Shown in pieces: positions 18,100 through 26,430 of a stretch of 63,955 nt of DNA (its first letter is position 1; each line of letters starts with the position of its first letter). The notes under the pieces were generated by a model, which was not told the origin of the DNA, made no database searches, and worked only from the letters and a program-made list of their open reading frames with translations. The position numbers were made by a program, and so were the translations under genes. Source of the stretch: Myxococcales bacterium (GTDB taxonomy: Bacteria; Myxococcota_A; Polyangia; Polyangiales; Ga0077539); NCBI GenBank assembly GCA_013298625.1, contig JAAFIF010000052.1, positions 1 to 63,955 on the forward strand, written 5' to 3'.

Positions 18100-18951
18100 T
18101 CAGCGCTGCGGCTGCACCGTCCATCGCCCCGTGAACGACACGCGCGCGAGCGGTGGAGCAATCCGCGCGCCGCGAACGACGCGCGCGAAACACTGGCCGA
18201 GCGCGGCGGTCGGCGCGCTCGCGACGCGGGTCTCGCCGACGACCCGCTCGCCTTCGACGACCAGCTGAAGAGTGACCTCTCCGCCCAGCGCGGGGTCCGT
18301 GCGCAGCGCCGCGGACGCGCATTGCGCCAACGCGCCCTGCAGCGATCGAAAGCGCAGCGCGAGCGCGCGCAGGTCGACGTCAACGGGCGACGGAGCGGCC
18401 AACTGAAGGTCGCGCAACACCACCCACGCCCGCTGACGATCGGGGCTGTGCGAGGACGACGCGTCCCCCGCCTCGATCGGAGGCGCGCCGTACATCGGCG
18501 CCGTCGACGGTTGCTCGAGGAGGCTGGGCAACAACAGGCCTCCGTCCCGCACCAACGCTCCGCCGCTCAACAGCTCTCGCCGCCGCGCCCCACGAGCGAC
18601 CGGGACGGGTGGCGCTGAGTCCGGGCCAATGTCCGTCGCGGTCGTCGACGCTGCATCGTCAGTCGATGTCGCGACGTCGTGCGGCTGCGCGTCGAGCGGG
18701 ATCCACGCAACGGTGACGTCGCCGTTGTCGACGGACGGCGCGCTCGACAGCGGCGCGCTCTGCGAACGCTGCGCGCAGCTCGCGATGGCCAGGGACACGA
18801 AGACCGCCGTCGCGCGCGCCGAACGGCTGACGTCGCTCTCGCTTCGCGCCTCGCCGCAGAACGGACAACGCTCGTCCTGCGCTCGCACGTGTCGATCGCA
18901 GCCACGGCAAAGCACAAACAGACCCAACGGCTGACCTCCAGCTGAGATCAT
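18100..18951 (-). CDS. Zinc-ribbon protein with AgmX/PglI-type C-terminal domain
   Basis: 283 residues from the ATG at 18951 (MISAGGQPLGL). A treble-clef or zinc ribbon (VLCRGCDRHVRAQDERCPFC, about 12-33) is followed by a hydrophobic stretch ending in LAIASC (about 50-62) that may anchor the protein, then a low-complexity Ser/Ala/Asp/Pro region. The last 90 residues (LRALALRFRSLQGALAQCAS, GGEVTLQLVVEGERVVGETR, CFARVVRGARIAPP) match the C-terminal domain found in AgmX/PglI and TonB-like proteins of myxobacteria, in which two Cys commonly pair. This suggests an envelope-spanning adaptor. It diverges from the gene at 19037. Confidence 0.75.
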   Translation of the reverse strand: MISAGGQPLGLFVLCRGCDRHVRAQDERCPFCGEARSESDVSRSARATAVFVSLAIASCAQRSQSAPLSSAPSVDNGDVTVAWIPLDAQPHDVATSTDDAASTTATDIGPDSAPPVPVARGARRRELLSGGALVRDGGLLLPSLLEQPSTAPMYGAPPIEAGDASSSHSPDRQRAWVVLRDLQLAAPSPVDVDLRALALRFRSLQGALAQCASAALRTDPALGGEVTLQLVVEGERVVGETRVASAPTAALGQCFARVVRGARIAPPLARVSFTGRWTVQPQR

Positions 18952-19019
18952 CGCAAATCGCCCCACAAAGAAAAGCGCGCCTCGCCCCGCAGAGTGACGT
19001 TGAACAAGCCCCGCCGGAC

Positions 19020-19025
19020 TATCGT
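19020..19025 (+). promoter_or_regulatory. -10-like hexamer TATCGT
   Basis: TATCGT ends 11 nt before the ATG at 19037, and no Shine-Dalgarno sequence is visible. Confidence 0.3.
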
Positions 19026-19036
19026 CATCGCAACGA

Positions 19037-19822
19037 ATGAGACCGACGCAGCAAACATCGTTCGCGCGACGGAGGCGATCTCCGACGCTCTGGTTGTCGC
19101 TCGCGTTCGCGGCCCTGTGCGCCACCTGGCTGCACGCAGAGCGAGAGAGCGACGCTCAGCGCGCACCGCTGCTCGTCGTGTCGTCTCGCGCGCTCGAGCG
19201 CGGTCCGGGACGCGGCAGCGACGATGTGACGCCGCAGCTGCGCTTGGATGACAACGGGGCGTTCTCGTTCGAGGGGCGCTCGGGGCGGCTGAGCGCGGCG
19301 CAGATGCGAACGCTTCGCGCCGCTCGAGCGCGCGTCCGTTGGCGGGCGATTCGCCCTCAAACCACCTGCGACGCGCTGCCGGACACCGAGCAAATCGTGC
19401 GGTCGTTTGCTGCCTCGGTCCGGTGGAGCAGCCCGTGCGGGACCGTGCCGGACGCGACGGTGCAGCGCTTCGTCGCCCAGGTCGAAGCGACGCTTCGAGC
19501 GAGCGCACCGCCCGCGCGCCCGGCAGACGCGTCGACGGCGACGCCCGACGCGACCGCGCAATCCGCGACGCAAGCGCCGACCGAGGACCCACGCGCGTGC
19601 GCTCAGAACAACGACTGCGTGCTCGCGTGCCCCGAGGTGGCAGGGTGCTGCGGCCACCCGTGCGGCTGCACGACAGCGATCAACCGATCGCACCTCCCGC
19701 GCGTCACCGAGCAGTACGCGCGGACGTGTCAGCGACCGCCACGATGCCCCGAGGTCGCTTGCGCCGTGGCGCGTCCGCGCATCGCAGCGTGCGTCGACGG
19801 TCGTTGCGGGTTGGTTCCGTAG
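19037..19822 (+). CDS. Exported protein with cysteine-rich C-terminal domain
   Basis: 261 residues. After a basic start, residues about 15-33 (SPTLWLSLAFAALCATWL) form a signal anchor. The central part (LRLDDNGAFSFEGRSGRL, then VRWSSPCGTVPDATVQRFV) looks globular. An Ala/Thr/Pro linker precedes a C-terminal Cys-rich domain (about 195-261: CAQNNDCVLACPEVAGCCG, HPCGCTTAINR, CPEVACAV, CVDGRCG), a pattern recurring in myxobacterial exported proteins but without a name I can give. Its last 94 nt overlap the convergent gene on the other strand. Confidence 0.75.
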   Translation: MRPTQQTSFARRRRSPTLWLSLAFAALCATWLHAERESDAQRAPLLVVSSRALERGPGRGSDDVTPQLRLDDNGAFSFEGRSGRLSAAQMRTLRAARARVRWRAIRPQTTCDALPDTEQIVRSFAASVRWSSPCGTVPDATVQRFVAQVEATLRASAPPARPADASTATPDATAQSATQAPTEDPRACAQNNDCVLACPEVAGCCGHPCGCTTAINRSHLPRVTEQYARTCQRPPRCPEVACAVARPRIAACVDGRCGLVP

Positions 19823-20436
19823 GGGACGAGCGCGCCGCGCGCGTTGAAGCGCAGCACGCGCAGCGTCGAGCGTCGCGATCGCAGCTCGACGCTGTCGCCC
19901 GCTGCGACGAACCGCAGATCCCTAGCGTCCAGGGTCTCTCTCCACAGCTCGACCGCGGCGCCGCATCCGCGCAGCGAAAACAGCGCGTACTCCGTCGGCG
20001 CGCCGTCGAACGCGCGCGGGTTGCTCACCGCGACCAGCACTCGCCCTGCTACGCGCAGCACTGCCGCCATCGTCGGACGACACTCGTGCGCGAACACGTC
20101 GCACGTCGGAGCACAGTCTCGGTGCCGCACCACGCCCACGGCGCAGTACCCGCCCGCGTCTCGCATCAGCGCAAACCACGCTGCCGCCGGCCCGTCGCGC
20201 GAGACGAGCGTCGTGAAGATGTCCTCATCGCGATCGCCGTCGAGGTCGGTGACCGCTTCGATCACGCCGAGCACCACGCGAGGCAAGAGCATCGCGCGGA
20301 TCGATGGTCCCGAGAGCTGTCGGAGGTAGTCCGCAGGCACGACGCTGTCATCGGGCGGGCGCTGCCCGAGCGCGACTCCGCTTCGGAGCGAGAGCGCAGC
20401 GAGCAACACAGCGAGACGACGAGCCGCGAGGGACAT
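19729..20436 (-). CDS. Exported protein with one FG-GAP-like calcium motif
   Basis: 235 residues. MSLAARRLAVLLAALSLRSGVALG is a signal peptide. A single DLDGDRDEDIF motif (about residue 64-74) is the Dx[DN]xDG loop of FG-GAP-type repeats and probably binds Ca2+. Four Cys follow (GYCAVG, DCAPTCDVFAHEC), then ordinary beta-rich sequence. The last about 30 residues (RPSTHAAMRGRATAQATSGH) are antisense to the Cys-rich C-terminus of the gene at 19037 and are of poorer composition, so one of the two genes may really end earlier. The logic resembles the FG-GAP proteins at 50-53 kb, but no clear homology is seen. Confidence 0.7.
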   Translation of the reverse strand: MSLAARRLAVLLAALSLRSGVALGQRPPDDSVVPADYLRQLSGPSIRAMLLPRVVLGVIEAVTDLDGDRDEDIFTTLVSRDGPAAAWFALMRDAGGYCAVGVVRHRDCAPTCDVFAHECRPTMAAVLRVAGRVLVAVSNPRAFDGAPTEYALFSLRGCGAAVELWRETLDARDLRFVAAGDSVELRSRRSTLRVLRFNARGALVPYGTNPQRPSTHAAMRGRATAQATSGHRGGR

Positions 20437-20493
20437 CCGACCGCCCTCGACAACGCTGCGGGCGCGACGGTTCCCGACGTCGTTGCATGGAGC

Positions 20494-20553
20494 AAAAAGG
20501 CCGACGCCCGCGCTCCGAGGGCGACTTGCGTCGCAGCGGAGAGCGGGCGTCGG
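20494..20553 (-). terminator. Rho-independent terminator of the tmRNA gene
   Basis: On the minus strand a perfect 11-bp outer stem (CCGACGCCCGC with GCGGGCGTCGG, 20501-20511 and 20543-20553) encloses an inner CTCCG/CGGAG stem. It is followed directly by CCTTTTTG (20494-20500), a U-run in RNA. It lies just past the 3' end of the tmRNA, as expected for its terminator. Confidence 0.85.
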
Positions 20554-20565
20554 TTCGAGTGAAGG

Positions 20566-20927
20566 GGGTGGAGGCGCCGGGAGTCGAACCCGGGTCCGCG
20601 AGAGTTCCAGCGCAGCGTCTACGTAACCTAGTCAGTCTTTTGTTTCACCGTTGAGCTCGCCGACTGACAGGCTCTCCCAACGGCAATCACTCCTTTAGCT
20701 TTCTCCCAGGTCGGGGTGCGGTCCCCAGGAGGCATCCGGTTCTTTGGCGCCTCGTCGAAGAGTACCGGCGGACTCTTCGGGAGACGTCTCAGCACGCTTT
20801 ATTCAGGCGGCGAGAGCGAGAGCGTTGTCGTTCGCTTCTCTGTTTGACCGTGTCGCTTGCGCCGTCACGGTCATCGGCGGTCACGCAACTGAACCTTCAC
20901 AACCCACGTCGAAACCGTGTCGCCCCC
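20566..20927 (-). ncRNA. ssrA: tmRNA (10Sa RNA)
   Basis: Transfer-messenger RNA, which with SmpB releases stalled ribosomes and tags the unfinished protein. The 5' end GGGGGCGACACGGTTTCGAC (from 20927) and the 3' end with T-arm GGGTTCGACTCCCGG and CGCCTCC (to about 20569) pair as a 7-bp acceptor stem (one G-U pair). The tRNA-like half and the hallmark ACGG-TTCGAC start are clear. The encoded 3' end reads ACCC rather than ACCA, so the final CCA must be completed after transcription. The tag frame is at 20803-20835 and G/C-rich segments between it and the 3' end can form the pseudoknots. Length is about 360 nt, the usual size for a one-piece tmRNA. It diverges from prfC. Confidence 0.97.
20803..20835 (-). 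other. tmRNA proteolysis-tag reading frame
   Basis: GCG AAC GAC AAC GCT CTC GCT CTC GCC GCC TGA encodes ANDNALALAA and a stop. The AND start and ALAA end are the usual features recognised by ClpXP-type proteases. The doubled ALAL replaces the more common xxYALAA. Confidence 0.93.
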
Positions 20928-21075
20928 ATTGGCGAAGCACGGCGCGGAGGATAAGCACCGCGCCCCCCACGTCAACCAATTACCTCTCCCGCTCGCCGAC
21001 GATCGCCCGACGCTTCTCGCGCGCGGCTCTTTCGCCAGCGGCACCGTCGCTGTATCCCTCCACCGCTCAACCGCC

Positions 21076-22689
21076 ATGGCCGATCCATCCTTCGCTCACG
21101 CCCCGCGACGAACGTTCGCGATCATCTCGCACCCCGACGCCGGCAAGACCACGCTGACCGAGAAGCTCTTGCTCTACGGCGGAGCCATCCACCTCGCCGG
21201 AGCGGTCAAGTCGAACAAGGCCCGCCGCGCCGCGACCAGCGACTGGATGGAGATCGAGAAGCAGCGCGGGATCTCTGTGACCTCGTCGGTCATGCAGTTC
21301 GTCTACGAAGGCACGCGCTTCAACCTCCTCGACACCCCTGGTCACCAGGACTTCAGCGAGGACACGTACCGCACGCTCACGGCCGCGGACTGCGCCGTGA
21401 TGCTCATCGACGCCGCGAAGGGCGTCGAGGCGCAGACGCGCAAGCTGTTTCAAGTGTGCCGCATGCGCAACACGCCCATCGTCACGTTCATCAACAAGCT
21501 CGATCGGCCTGGACAAGACCCGTTCGACTTGATGACCGAGATCGAGAACCTCCTGGGAATTCGCTGCACGCCCATCACCTGGCCGATCGGCTCGGGCGAC
21601 GAGTTCAAGGGCGTGTACGACAGGCGCACCAAGAAGATCCACTTGTTCAAAGAGCAGGCGAAGGGCTCGTCCATCGCCGACGTGCAAGTGGTCGACGTCG
21701 ATGACCCTTCGCTGCCCGAGGTCGTCGGCGAGCGCTTGTGGAAGCAGCTGCACGAGGAGATCGAGCTGCTCGACGGCGCCGCGGACGGCTTCGACCTCGA
21801 GGCGTTTCAGCGCGGCGACTCGATCTCGCCCGTGTTCTTCGGCTCCGCGATGAACAACTTCGGCGTCGCGATCTTCCTCGAGCACTTCATCGAGATGGCG
21901 CCCGCGCCCGGCGCGCGCAAGGTCGACGACGGCGTGGTCGAGCCCACGGACAAAGAGTTCTCGGCGTTCGTGTTCAAGATTCAAGCGAACATGGACAAGG
22001 CGCACCGCGACCGCATCGCGTTCATGCGCGTGTGCTCGGGGCGGTACGAGGGAGGCATGAAGGTCTTTCACGTTCGCCTCGGAAAAGAGCTGCGCTTGTC
22101 GCGCCCGCAGCAGTTCATGGCGCAAGAGCGCACCGCCGTCGAAGAGGCTTTTCCGGGGGATATCTTGGGCGTCTTCGACCCCGGCAACCTCCGCATCGGC
22201 GACACGCTCACCGGCGGCAGCTCGCGCATGTTCGAGGGCGTCCCGCGGTTCTCTCCCGAGCACTTCGCGCGCCTGCGCGTGAAGGACCCGATGAAGCGCA
22301 AGCAGTTCGTCGCGGGCCTCGATCAGCTCGTCGAAGAGGGCACCGTCCAAGCCTTCACCGTGAAGGGCAACGAGAAGGACCCCATCCTCGGCGTCGTCGG
22401 CGCGCTGCAGTTCGAAGTGCTGAAATACCGCATGGAGAACGAGTACGGCGCCCCCGTCGAGCTCGACGCGCTGCCCTTCACGCACGCGCGCTGGGTCACC
22501 GGCGACGACGCCTCTCCAGAGGCCCTCGACCGCGCCCGCTACGGGACGTGCGTGTACGACCAGGACAACGCCCCCGTCGCGCTCTTCAAGAGCGAGTGGG
22601 AGCTCGCCAGCGCCGAGCGCGACTATCCCAAGTGGACGTTTCACCCCGCGGCGCCCATGCGCAAAGCGACGCTTCCCGCGAAGAAGTGA
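21076..22689 (+). CDS. prfC: Peptide chain release factor 3
   Basis: 537 residues (E. coli RF3 has 529). This GTPase removes RF1/RF2 from the ribosome after termination. G1 is SHPDAGKTTLTEKLL (about 13-27), G3 DTPGHQDFSEDTYR, G4 NKLDRPGQDP. RF3-specific features include WMEIEKQRGISVTSSV (switch region) and the C-terminal part (VVGALQFEVLKYRMENEYG, KWTFHP). The ATG at 21076 is chosen because it starts the conserved N-terminus; upstream in-frame sequence lies in the intergenic region next to the tmRNA. The head-to-head arrangement with tmRNA (148 nt apart) places two ribosome-recycling functions under a shared control region. Confidence 0.97.
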   Translation: MADPSFAHAPRRTFAIISHPDAGKTTLTEKLLLYGGAIHLAGAVKSNKARRAATSDWMEIEKQRGISVTSSVMQFVYEGTRFNLLDTPGHQDFSEDTYRTLTAADCAVMLIDAAKGVEAQTRKLFQVCRMRNTPIVTFINKLDRPGQDPFDLMTEIENLLGIRCTPITWPIGSGDEFKGVYDRRTKKIHLFKEQAKGSSIADVQVVDVDDPSLPEVVGERLWKQLHEEIELLDGAADGFDLEAFQRGDSISPVFFGSAMNNFGVAIFLEHFIEMAPAPGARKVDDGVVEPTDKEFSAFVFKIQANMDKAHRDRIAFMRVCSGRYEGGMKVFHVRLGKELRLSRPQQFMAQERTAVEEAFPGDILGVFDPGNLRIGDTLTGGSSRMFEGVPRFSPEHFARLRVKDPMKRKQFVAGLDQLVEEGTVQAFTVKGNEKDPILGVVGALQFEVLKYRMENEYGAPVELDALPFTHARWVTGDDASPEALDRARYGTCVYDQDNAPVALFKSEWELASAERDYPKWTFHPAAPMRKATLPAKK

Positions 22690-22698
22690 GCGCCTCGC

Positions 22699-23592
22699 TC
22701 AGCGCGCTCCGCTCGAGACGCGGCTCCAGAAGCCTTCGAGCGCAGCGCTGAAGCGCGCGGGGTCTTCGACCATCGGGTAGTGCCCGACCCCCTCGAGCTT
22801 CACGAGCTGAGCGCCTGGGATTTCTCTGACCAATCGCTCGGCGATCGCGACGATCGAGACCGGGTCCCGCTCGCCCCAGAGCGCCAGCGAAGGCACGTCG
22901 AGCCGCGCGAGCGGCGCGAGCCACTGCGGGGCCCTCTCGTAGCGCTCGTCGATGTAGCGGATGATCGCGGGCAGGCGCTTTCGACCGTCGTTGTGGCAGA
23001 GCATCGCCCACATCGCGTCGAGCTCTTCGCTGGGAACGCTGTCGGCGCGGCCGAAGATGCGACGCAGCTGCAGGCCGAACACGACCCTCGAGCCCAGGCT
23101 CGCAAAGATCGGTCCGAGGGTGTTGTTTCTCAGCAATTTTTGCGACGGAGTGAGCCTGGCCATCTCGATGAACACGCTCCCGTTGGTGAACGTGACGCTC
23201 GAGAGCTCGAAGGGCAGCGCGGCACGCTCGCGGCGCGCGAGCAGCGCGCAGGCGACGGACGTGCCCATGTCGTGCGCGACGAGGTGCGCGCGGGTGACGC
23301 CGAGCTGCGACCACACGTCGAGCAGCACGTCCGCTTGCGCTTCGAGCGAATACGAGAACGCCTCGGGCTTGTCCGAGAGGCCGTAGCCGATCATGTCGAC
23401 GACGATCACGCGGTGCCGCGCGCGAAGGTCCGAGAGCGCGGCGCTAAAGTCGTAGCCGCTCGTCGGAAACCCGTGCAGAACGAGCACGCAAGGCCCCTCG
23501 CCCTCGTCCACGACGAACACGTTGAAACCGCGCGAGCGCAGGAATTTTCCTCGTGAACGCCATCGGGCGACCGCCGCGTCTGCGCTGTTCAT
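22699..23592 (-). CDS. Alpha/beta-hydrolase with Asp nucleophile (epoxide hydrolase/dehalogenase type)
   Basis: 297 residues from the ATG at 23592 (MNSADAAVARW). Alpha/beta-hydrolase landmarks: LVLHGFPTSGYDF (oxyanion region), VIVVDMIGYGLSDKP, nucleophile elbow LVAHDMGTSVA, late LALWGERDPVS (acid) and GVGHYPMVEDP (catalytic His). The elbow holds Asp instead of Ser (HDMG, compare HDWG of haloalkane dehalogenases and epoxide hydrolases), so a covalent aspartyl-ester mechanism is likely rather than an esterase. It has no signal peptide. It is convergent with prfC (9 nt). The substrate is unknown. Confidence 0.88.
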   Translation of the reverse strand: MNSADAAVARWRSRGKFLRSRGFNVFVVDEGEGPCVLVLHGFPTSGYDFSAALSDLRARHRVIVVDMIGYGLSDKPEAFSYSLEAQADVLLDVWSQLGVTRAHLVAHDMGTSVACALLARRERAALPFELSSVTFTNGSVFIEMARLTPSQKLLRNNTLGPIFASLGSRVVFGLQLRRIFGRADSVPSEELDAMWAMLCHNDGRKRLPAIIRYIDERYERAPQWLAPLARLDVPSLALWGERDPVSIVAIAERLVREIPGAQLVKLEGVGHYPMVEDPARFSAALEGFWSRVSSGAR

Positions 23593-23667
23593 GGCTGTAG
23601 GCGCGCACTCTAGCAACGGCGCCCGTCTCGCGTGCGAAGTGCCGCTCGTCACCCGAGGGTTCCGTGG

Positions 23668-23673
23668 TAGTCT
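23668..23673 (+). promoter_or_regulatory. -10-like hexamer TAGTCT
   Basis: TAGTCT ends 9 nt before the GTG start at 23683, with no ribosome binding site, consistent with a nearly leaderless transcript of the two propeller genes. Confidence 0.35.
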
Positions 23674-23682
23674 CTCGCAACT

Positions 23683-24951
23683 GTGCTGACCGCTCCGACG
23701 TGGACGTACTCGGCCGCGGGCGGGCCGAACCCGTTCATCGTTCCCGCCCGAGGTGGTTTCATCGCGACCGCGATCAACACCGAATCGGGCGCGACGATCG
23801 TGGGGCTCGGCCGCCACGCGACGCGCTTCGCGCGCCCCCTCAAGCTCGAGCCGCGCGGCGTCGCCATCTTCGCCCAACCGTCGCCGTACGGCCTCCCCGC
23901 GATGGCGTGGGTCGTCGGCTACAGCACCACCGCAGGCATCACCCCAAGGCTCATCGCCATCACGTCCGACGGCGAGATCAGCTTGGACATCGCGCGCCCC
24001 GAGCTCGGTTGGCGCGACGGACGCGCGGTCGCCATCACCGAGACCGAGCACGGTCCCGTCCTCCACCTCGACGATCGACACCTCGTCCTCGACGCCCAAG
24101 GCGACGTCGTCGCAGACCTCGCGCGCCCCGCCGTCGACGCGCCGTACTTCGTCGAAGGCCGCAGGCTGTTCGCCTTCGACGGCACCTCCATCGCGTGCGT
24201 CGACCTCGTGACCGGCGCCGTCCGCTCGCGCATCCCGCTCGACGGAAAGCCCACCGCGATCCGCGTCGACTCGTTCGAGAAGCGCCTCGCGATCCGCGTC
24301 GACCGCGTGCTCTGCTCGCTCGACGTCGACGACGCCGCCGCCCTCCCTCGCTTGCGCGCGTTCGTCGGCGGGCTCGCCTCGGCGCCCAACACCGCGGACT
24401 CGAACCTTCGACTCAGCGCAGGACCGCCAGCGTCGATCGAGTGCGTCGACGACGACGGCAGCGTGCGCTGGAGCTGCGCGCTTCCCGCCACGTCGAGCGC
24501 CGTCGGCGCAGGGTTCTTCACGGGCGGAGAAGCGCTCGTGTACGCGACGCATGCGGGCGGCGAGCGGGTGTACATCCTGCGCGACGGCGAGACCATCTTC
24601 GAGCGCGCGCGCGCAGGGCAACCCTCGGTCAGCGGATCGCTGGCCCGCGTCGGAGATCGCGCGGCCATCGTCGTTGCGCCCGGCGCGCCGCCGAGCGAAG
24701 TCATCGACTTCACCACGTCCATCGAGCTCGCCGGCATCCGCGGCGGCGGCGCGGTCGCCTTCGAGCGCCCCTCCGCCGGCGGAACGCACCCGCAGCGCAT
24801 GATCGCCGTCGACGCCGCGGGCGCCCGCATCATCGAGATCGCCGAGGGCGGCTCGGGCGCGCGATGGGCCGCGGCGAGCGACGGGCTCATCGCTGTTCCA
24901 CGAACCAACGCGCCGCGCGTTGACCTCTACGACACTGGGGCCCCCGCATGA
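23683..24951 (+). CDS. Propeller-type hypothetical protein, first of a coupled pair
   Basis: 422 residues from a GTG at 23683 (VLTAPTWTYSAAGG). No signal peptide is visible. The sequence is a succession of short beta units (AIFAQPSPYGLPAMAWVVGY, HLVLDAQGDVVADL, RLFAFDGTSIACVDLVTG, SIECVDDDGSVRWSCALPA), like PQQ/WD40 propellers that build scaffolds. Its stop overlaps the start of the next gene as ATGA, so both are made together and probably act as partners. Similar to the protein at 7276 in style, but no clear sequence identity is visible by eye. No family name is assigned. Confidence 0.75.
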   Translation: MLTAPTWTYSAAGGPNPFIVPARGGFIATAINTESGATIVGLGRHATRFARPLKLEPRGVAIFAQPSPYGLPAMAWVVGYSTTAGITPRLIAITSDGEISLDIARPELGWRDGRAVAITETEHGPVLHLDDRHLVLDAQGDVVADLARPAVDAPYFVEGRRLFAFDGTSIACVDLVTGAVRSRIPLDGKPTAIRVDSFEKRLAIRVDRVLCSLDVDDAAALPRLRAFVGGLASAPNTADSNLRLSAGPPASIECVDDDGSVRWSCALPATSSAVGAGFFTGGEALVYATHAGGERVYILRDGETIFERARAGQPSVSGSLARVGDRAAIVVAPGAPPSEVIDFTTSIELAGIRGGGAVAFERPSAGGTHPQRMIAVDAAGARIIEIAEGGSGARWAAASDGLIAVPRTNAPRVDLYDTGAPA

Positions 24952-26420
24952 GCGAGCGCTGTGATCGCTGCCGAAAAGGCTTCGGGACGAGCGAGCCCAA
25001 GGACGACATCGAGTGGCTCCTCGGCTCGACCACCAACCCCGCCGCGGGCCACAGGCAGCTCCGCGTCGCGCGCTGCACCCGCTGCTCGAGCTACCTCGTC
25101 GACGTCGTCTCGTGCGATCGCGAGCGGCCCGAGGTCGCCCTGCACGACGTGTGCGTCGTTCAACACGAGTCCGCCCGCGCCGCGCTGCTCGACCGCACGC
25201 CGCTCGCGCTCGCAGCGCTCTCTCCGCAGCTGCGACGCAAGCACCTCGAAGAGCTCTCGTCGGAGATGCCCACGCGAGACCGCGACGCGCTCGGCTGGAT
25301 CGAGCAGGGCTCCGTCGCGTGCACAGAGCTCTTTCGCGCGCTGGTCACCAGGGTGTTCGCGCTCTCGACGCAAGAGCTCCCCAAGCTCAGCGACGTGCGG
25401 CCTCGCACCTTCAGCGCCCGCAAGTCCGGCGCCGCCGTCCCGCCGCGCAGCGCGCTCGAGCTCGAAGACGGCTCCCGCGTCGTCACGCAAAACAGCGCCG
25501 ACAACCGCACGCAGCTCGTTCGCATCCGCGGCGACCGCGTCCTGTGGCGAGCGGACCTCGACGGCGCAGGCCGCGACGCGTTCGTCGCCCGCGCGAGAGG
25601 CACCAACGCCGTCGTGATCGTCGCGCTCGCCGCGCCCATCGAAGGCGGAGGCTCTCTCGCGTACGTGATCGACAACGACGGCGCCGTGCGCGGCCCGGCG
25701 CGACACGAGGGGCGCGCGAGCGCGTTCGAAGCCATCTCTCTGCCGCGCGGCTGCGTCTTCATCGCTGGCTATCAAGCGCAGATGGTCCTGCGCGACGACG
25801 CGTCGATCGCGTGGCAAGCCCCGAGCGCGTCCGTCGCCAACGCCGTGCCCTTCGCTGACAGCGTGCAAGTGATCGAGCCGCCGTGGAAGCTCGTCTCCCT
25901 CGCGCTGCCCGACGGCGCCGAACGCTGGAGCTTGCCCGTCGACAAGAACGCGCAGATCGCGCCGTCAGGCGACGGCCACGTGCTCGTCGCCTCGAGCGAC
26001 GTCGTAGCGCGCGTCGACGTTCGCAGCGCGCGACCGACGGTGCGGTGGATCGCGCAGGGCGCGAGCGCGCTGCCCTTGCGCAGCGGCGGCGTGGCGCTCG
26101 TCCGCGATCGCTGGGAGAAGGCAGGTCGCCGCATCGAGTGCATCGTGATCGACGCCGAAGGCCGTCGTCGCTTCGCCGTCTCGCGGCCCGAGACCACCAA
26201 GGCCCCTACGGCAGAGCTCGGCAACGGCGTGCTGCTCTACCACTCGGGCAGCGACGTCGCGGTCAGCGCCAACGAGCGCGTCACGTACGCCGTGACCGTC
26301 CCCGAAGGTCGCACCGCGAGCGTCACGCTCGAAGACGGCGGCGCGTGGATCGAATACGACGGCATCGTGGATCGAATCGACCCGAGCGGACGTCGCGTCG
26401 CGCGCTACCGCGTCGGCTGA
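24948..26420 (+). CDS. Zinc-ribbon plus propeller protein, second of a coupled pair
   Basis: 490 residues from an ATG that overlaps the previous stop (ATGA). Two CxxC pairs near the N-terminus (CDRCRKGFG at 5-13 and ARCTRCSSYLV at about 42-51) form a zinc ribbon. A helical linker (about 65-150) leads to repeated beta units (ALELEDGSRVVTQNS, LVRIRGDRVLWRADL, LALPDGAERWSLPV, GNGVLLYHSGSDVAVS, GGAWIEYDGIVDRIDPSGR) characteristic of PQQ-like propellers. It probably lies in the cytoplasm. Together with the upstream gene it forms a two-gene module of unknown purpose. Confidence 0.75.
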   Translation: MSERCDRCRKGFGTSEPKDDIEWLLGSTTNPAAGHRQLRVARCTRCSSYLVDVVSCDRERPEVALHDVCVVQHESARAALLDRTPLALAALSPQLRRKHLEELSSEMPTRDRDALGWIEQGSVACTELFRALVTRVFALSTQELPKLSDVRPRTFSARKSGAAVPPRSALELEDGSRVVTQNSADNRTQLVRIRGDRVLWRADLDGAGRDAFVARARGTNAVVIVALAAPIEGGGSLAYVIDNDGAVRGPARHEGRASAFEAISLPRGCVFIAGYQAQMVLRDDASIAWQAPSASVANAVPFADSVQVIEPPWKLVSLALPDGAERWSLPVDKNAQIAPSGDGHVLVASSDVVARVDVRSARPTVRWIAQGASALPLRSGGVALVRDRWEKAGRRIECIVIDAEGRRRFAVSRPETTKAPTAELGNGVLLYHSGSDVAVSANERVTYAVTVPEGRTASVTLEDGGAWIEYDGIVDRIDPSGRRVARYRVG

Positions 26421-26430
26421 TCGCGGCGCG

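Noticed and set aside
20570..20640. A tRNA-like segment with GGGTTCGA arm
   Set aside because: It is the 3' tRNA-like half of the tmRNA, not a separate tRNA; no anticodon arm is present.
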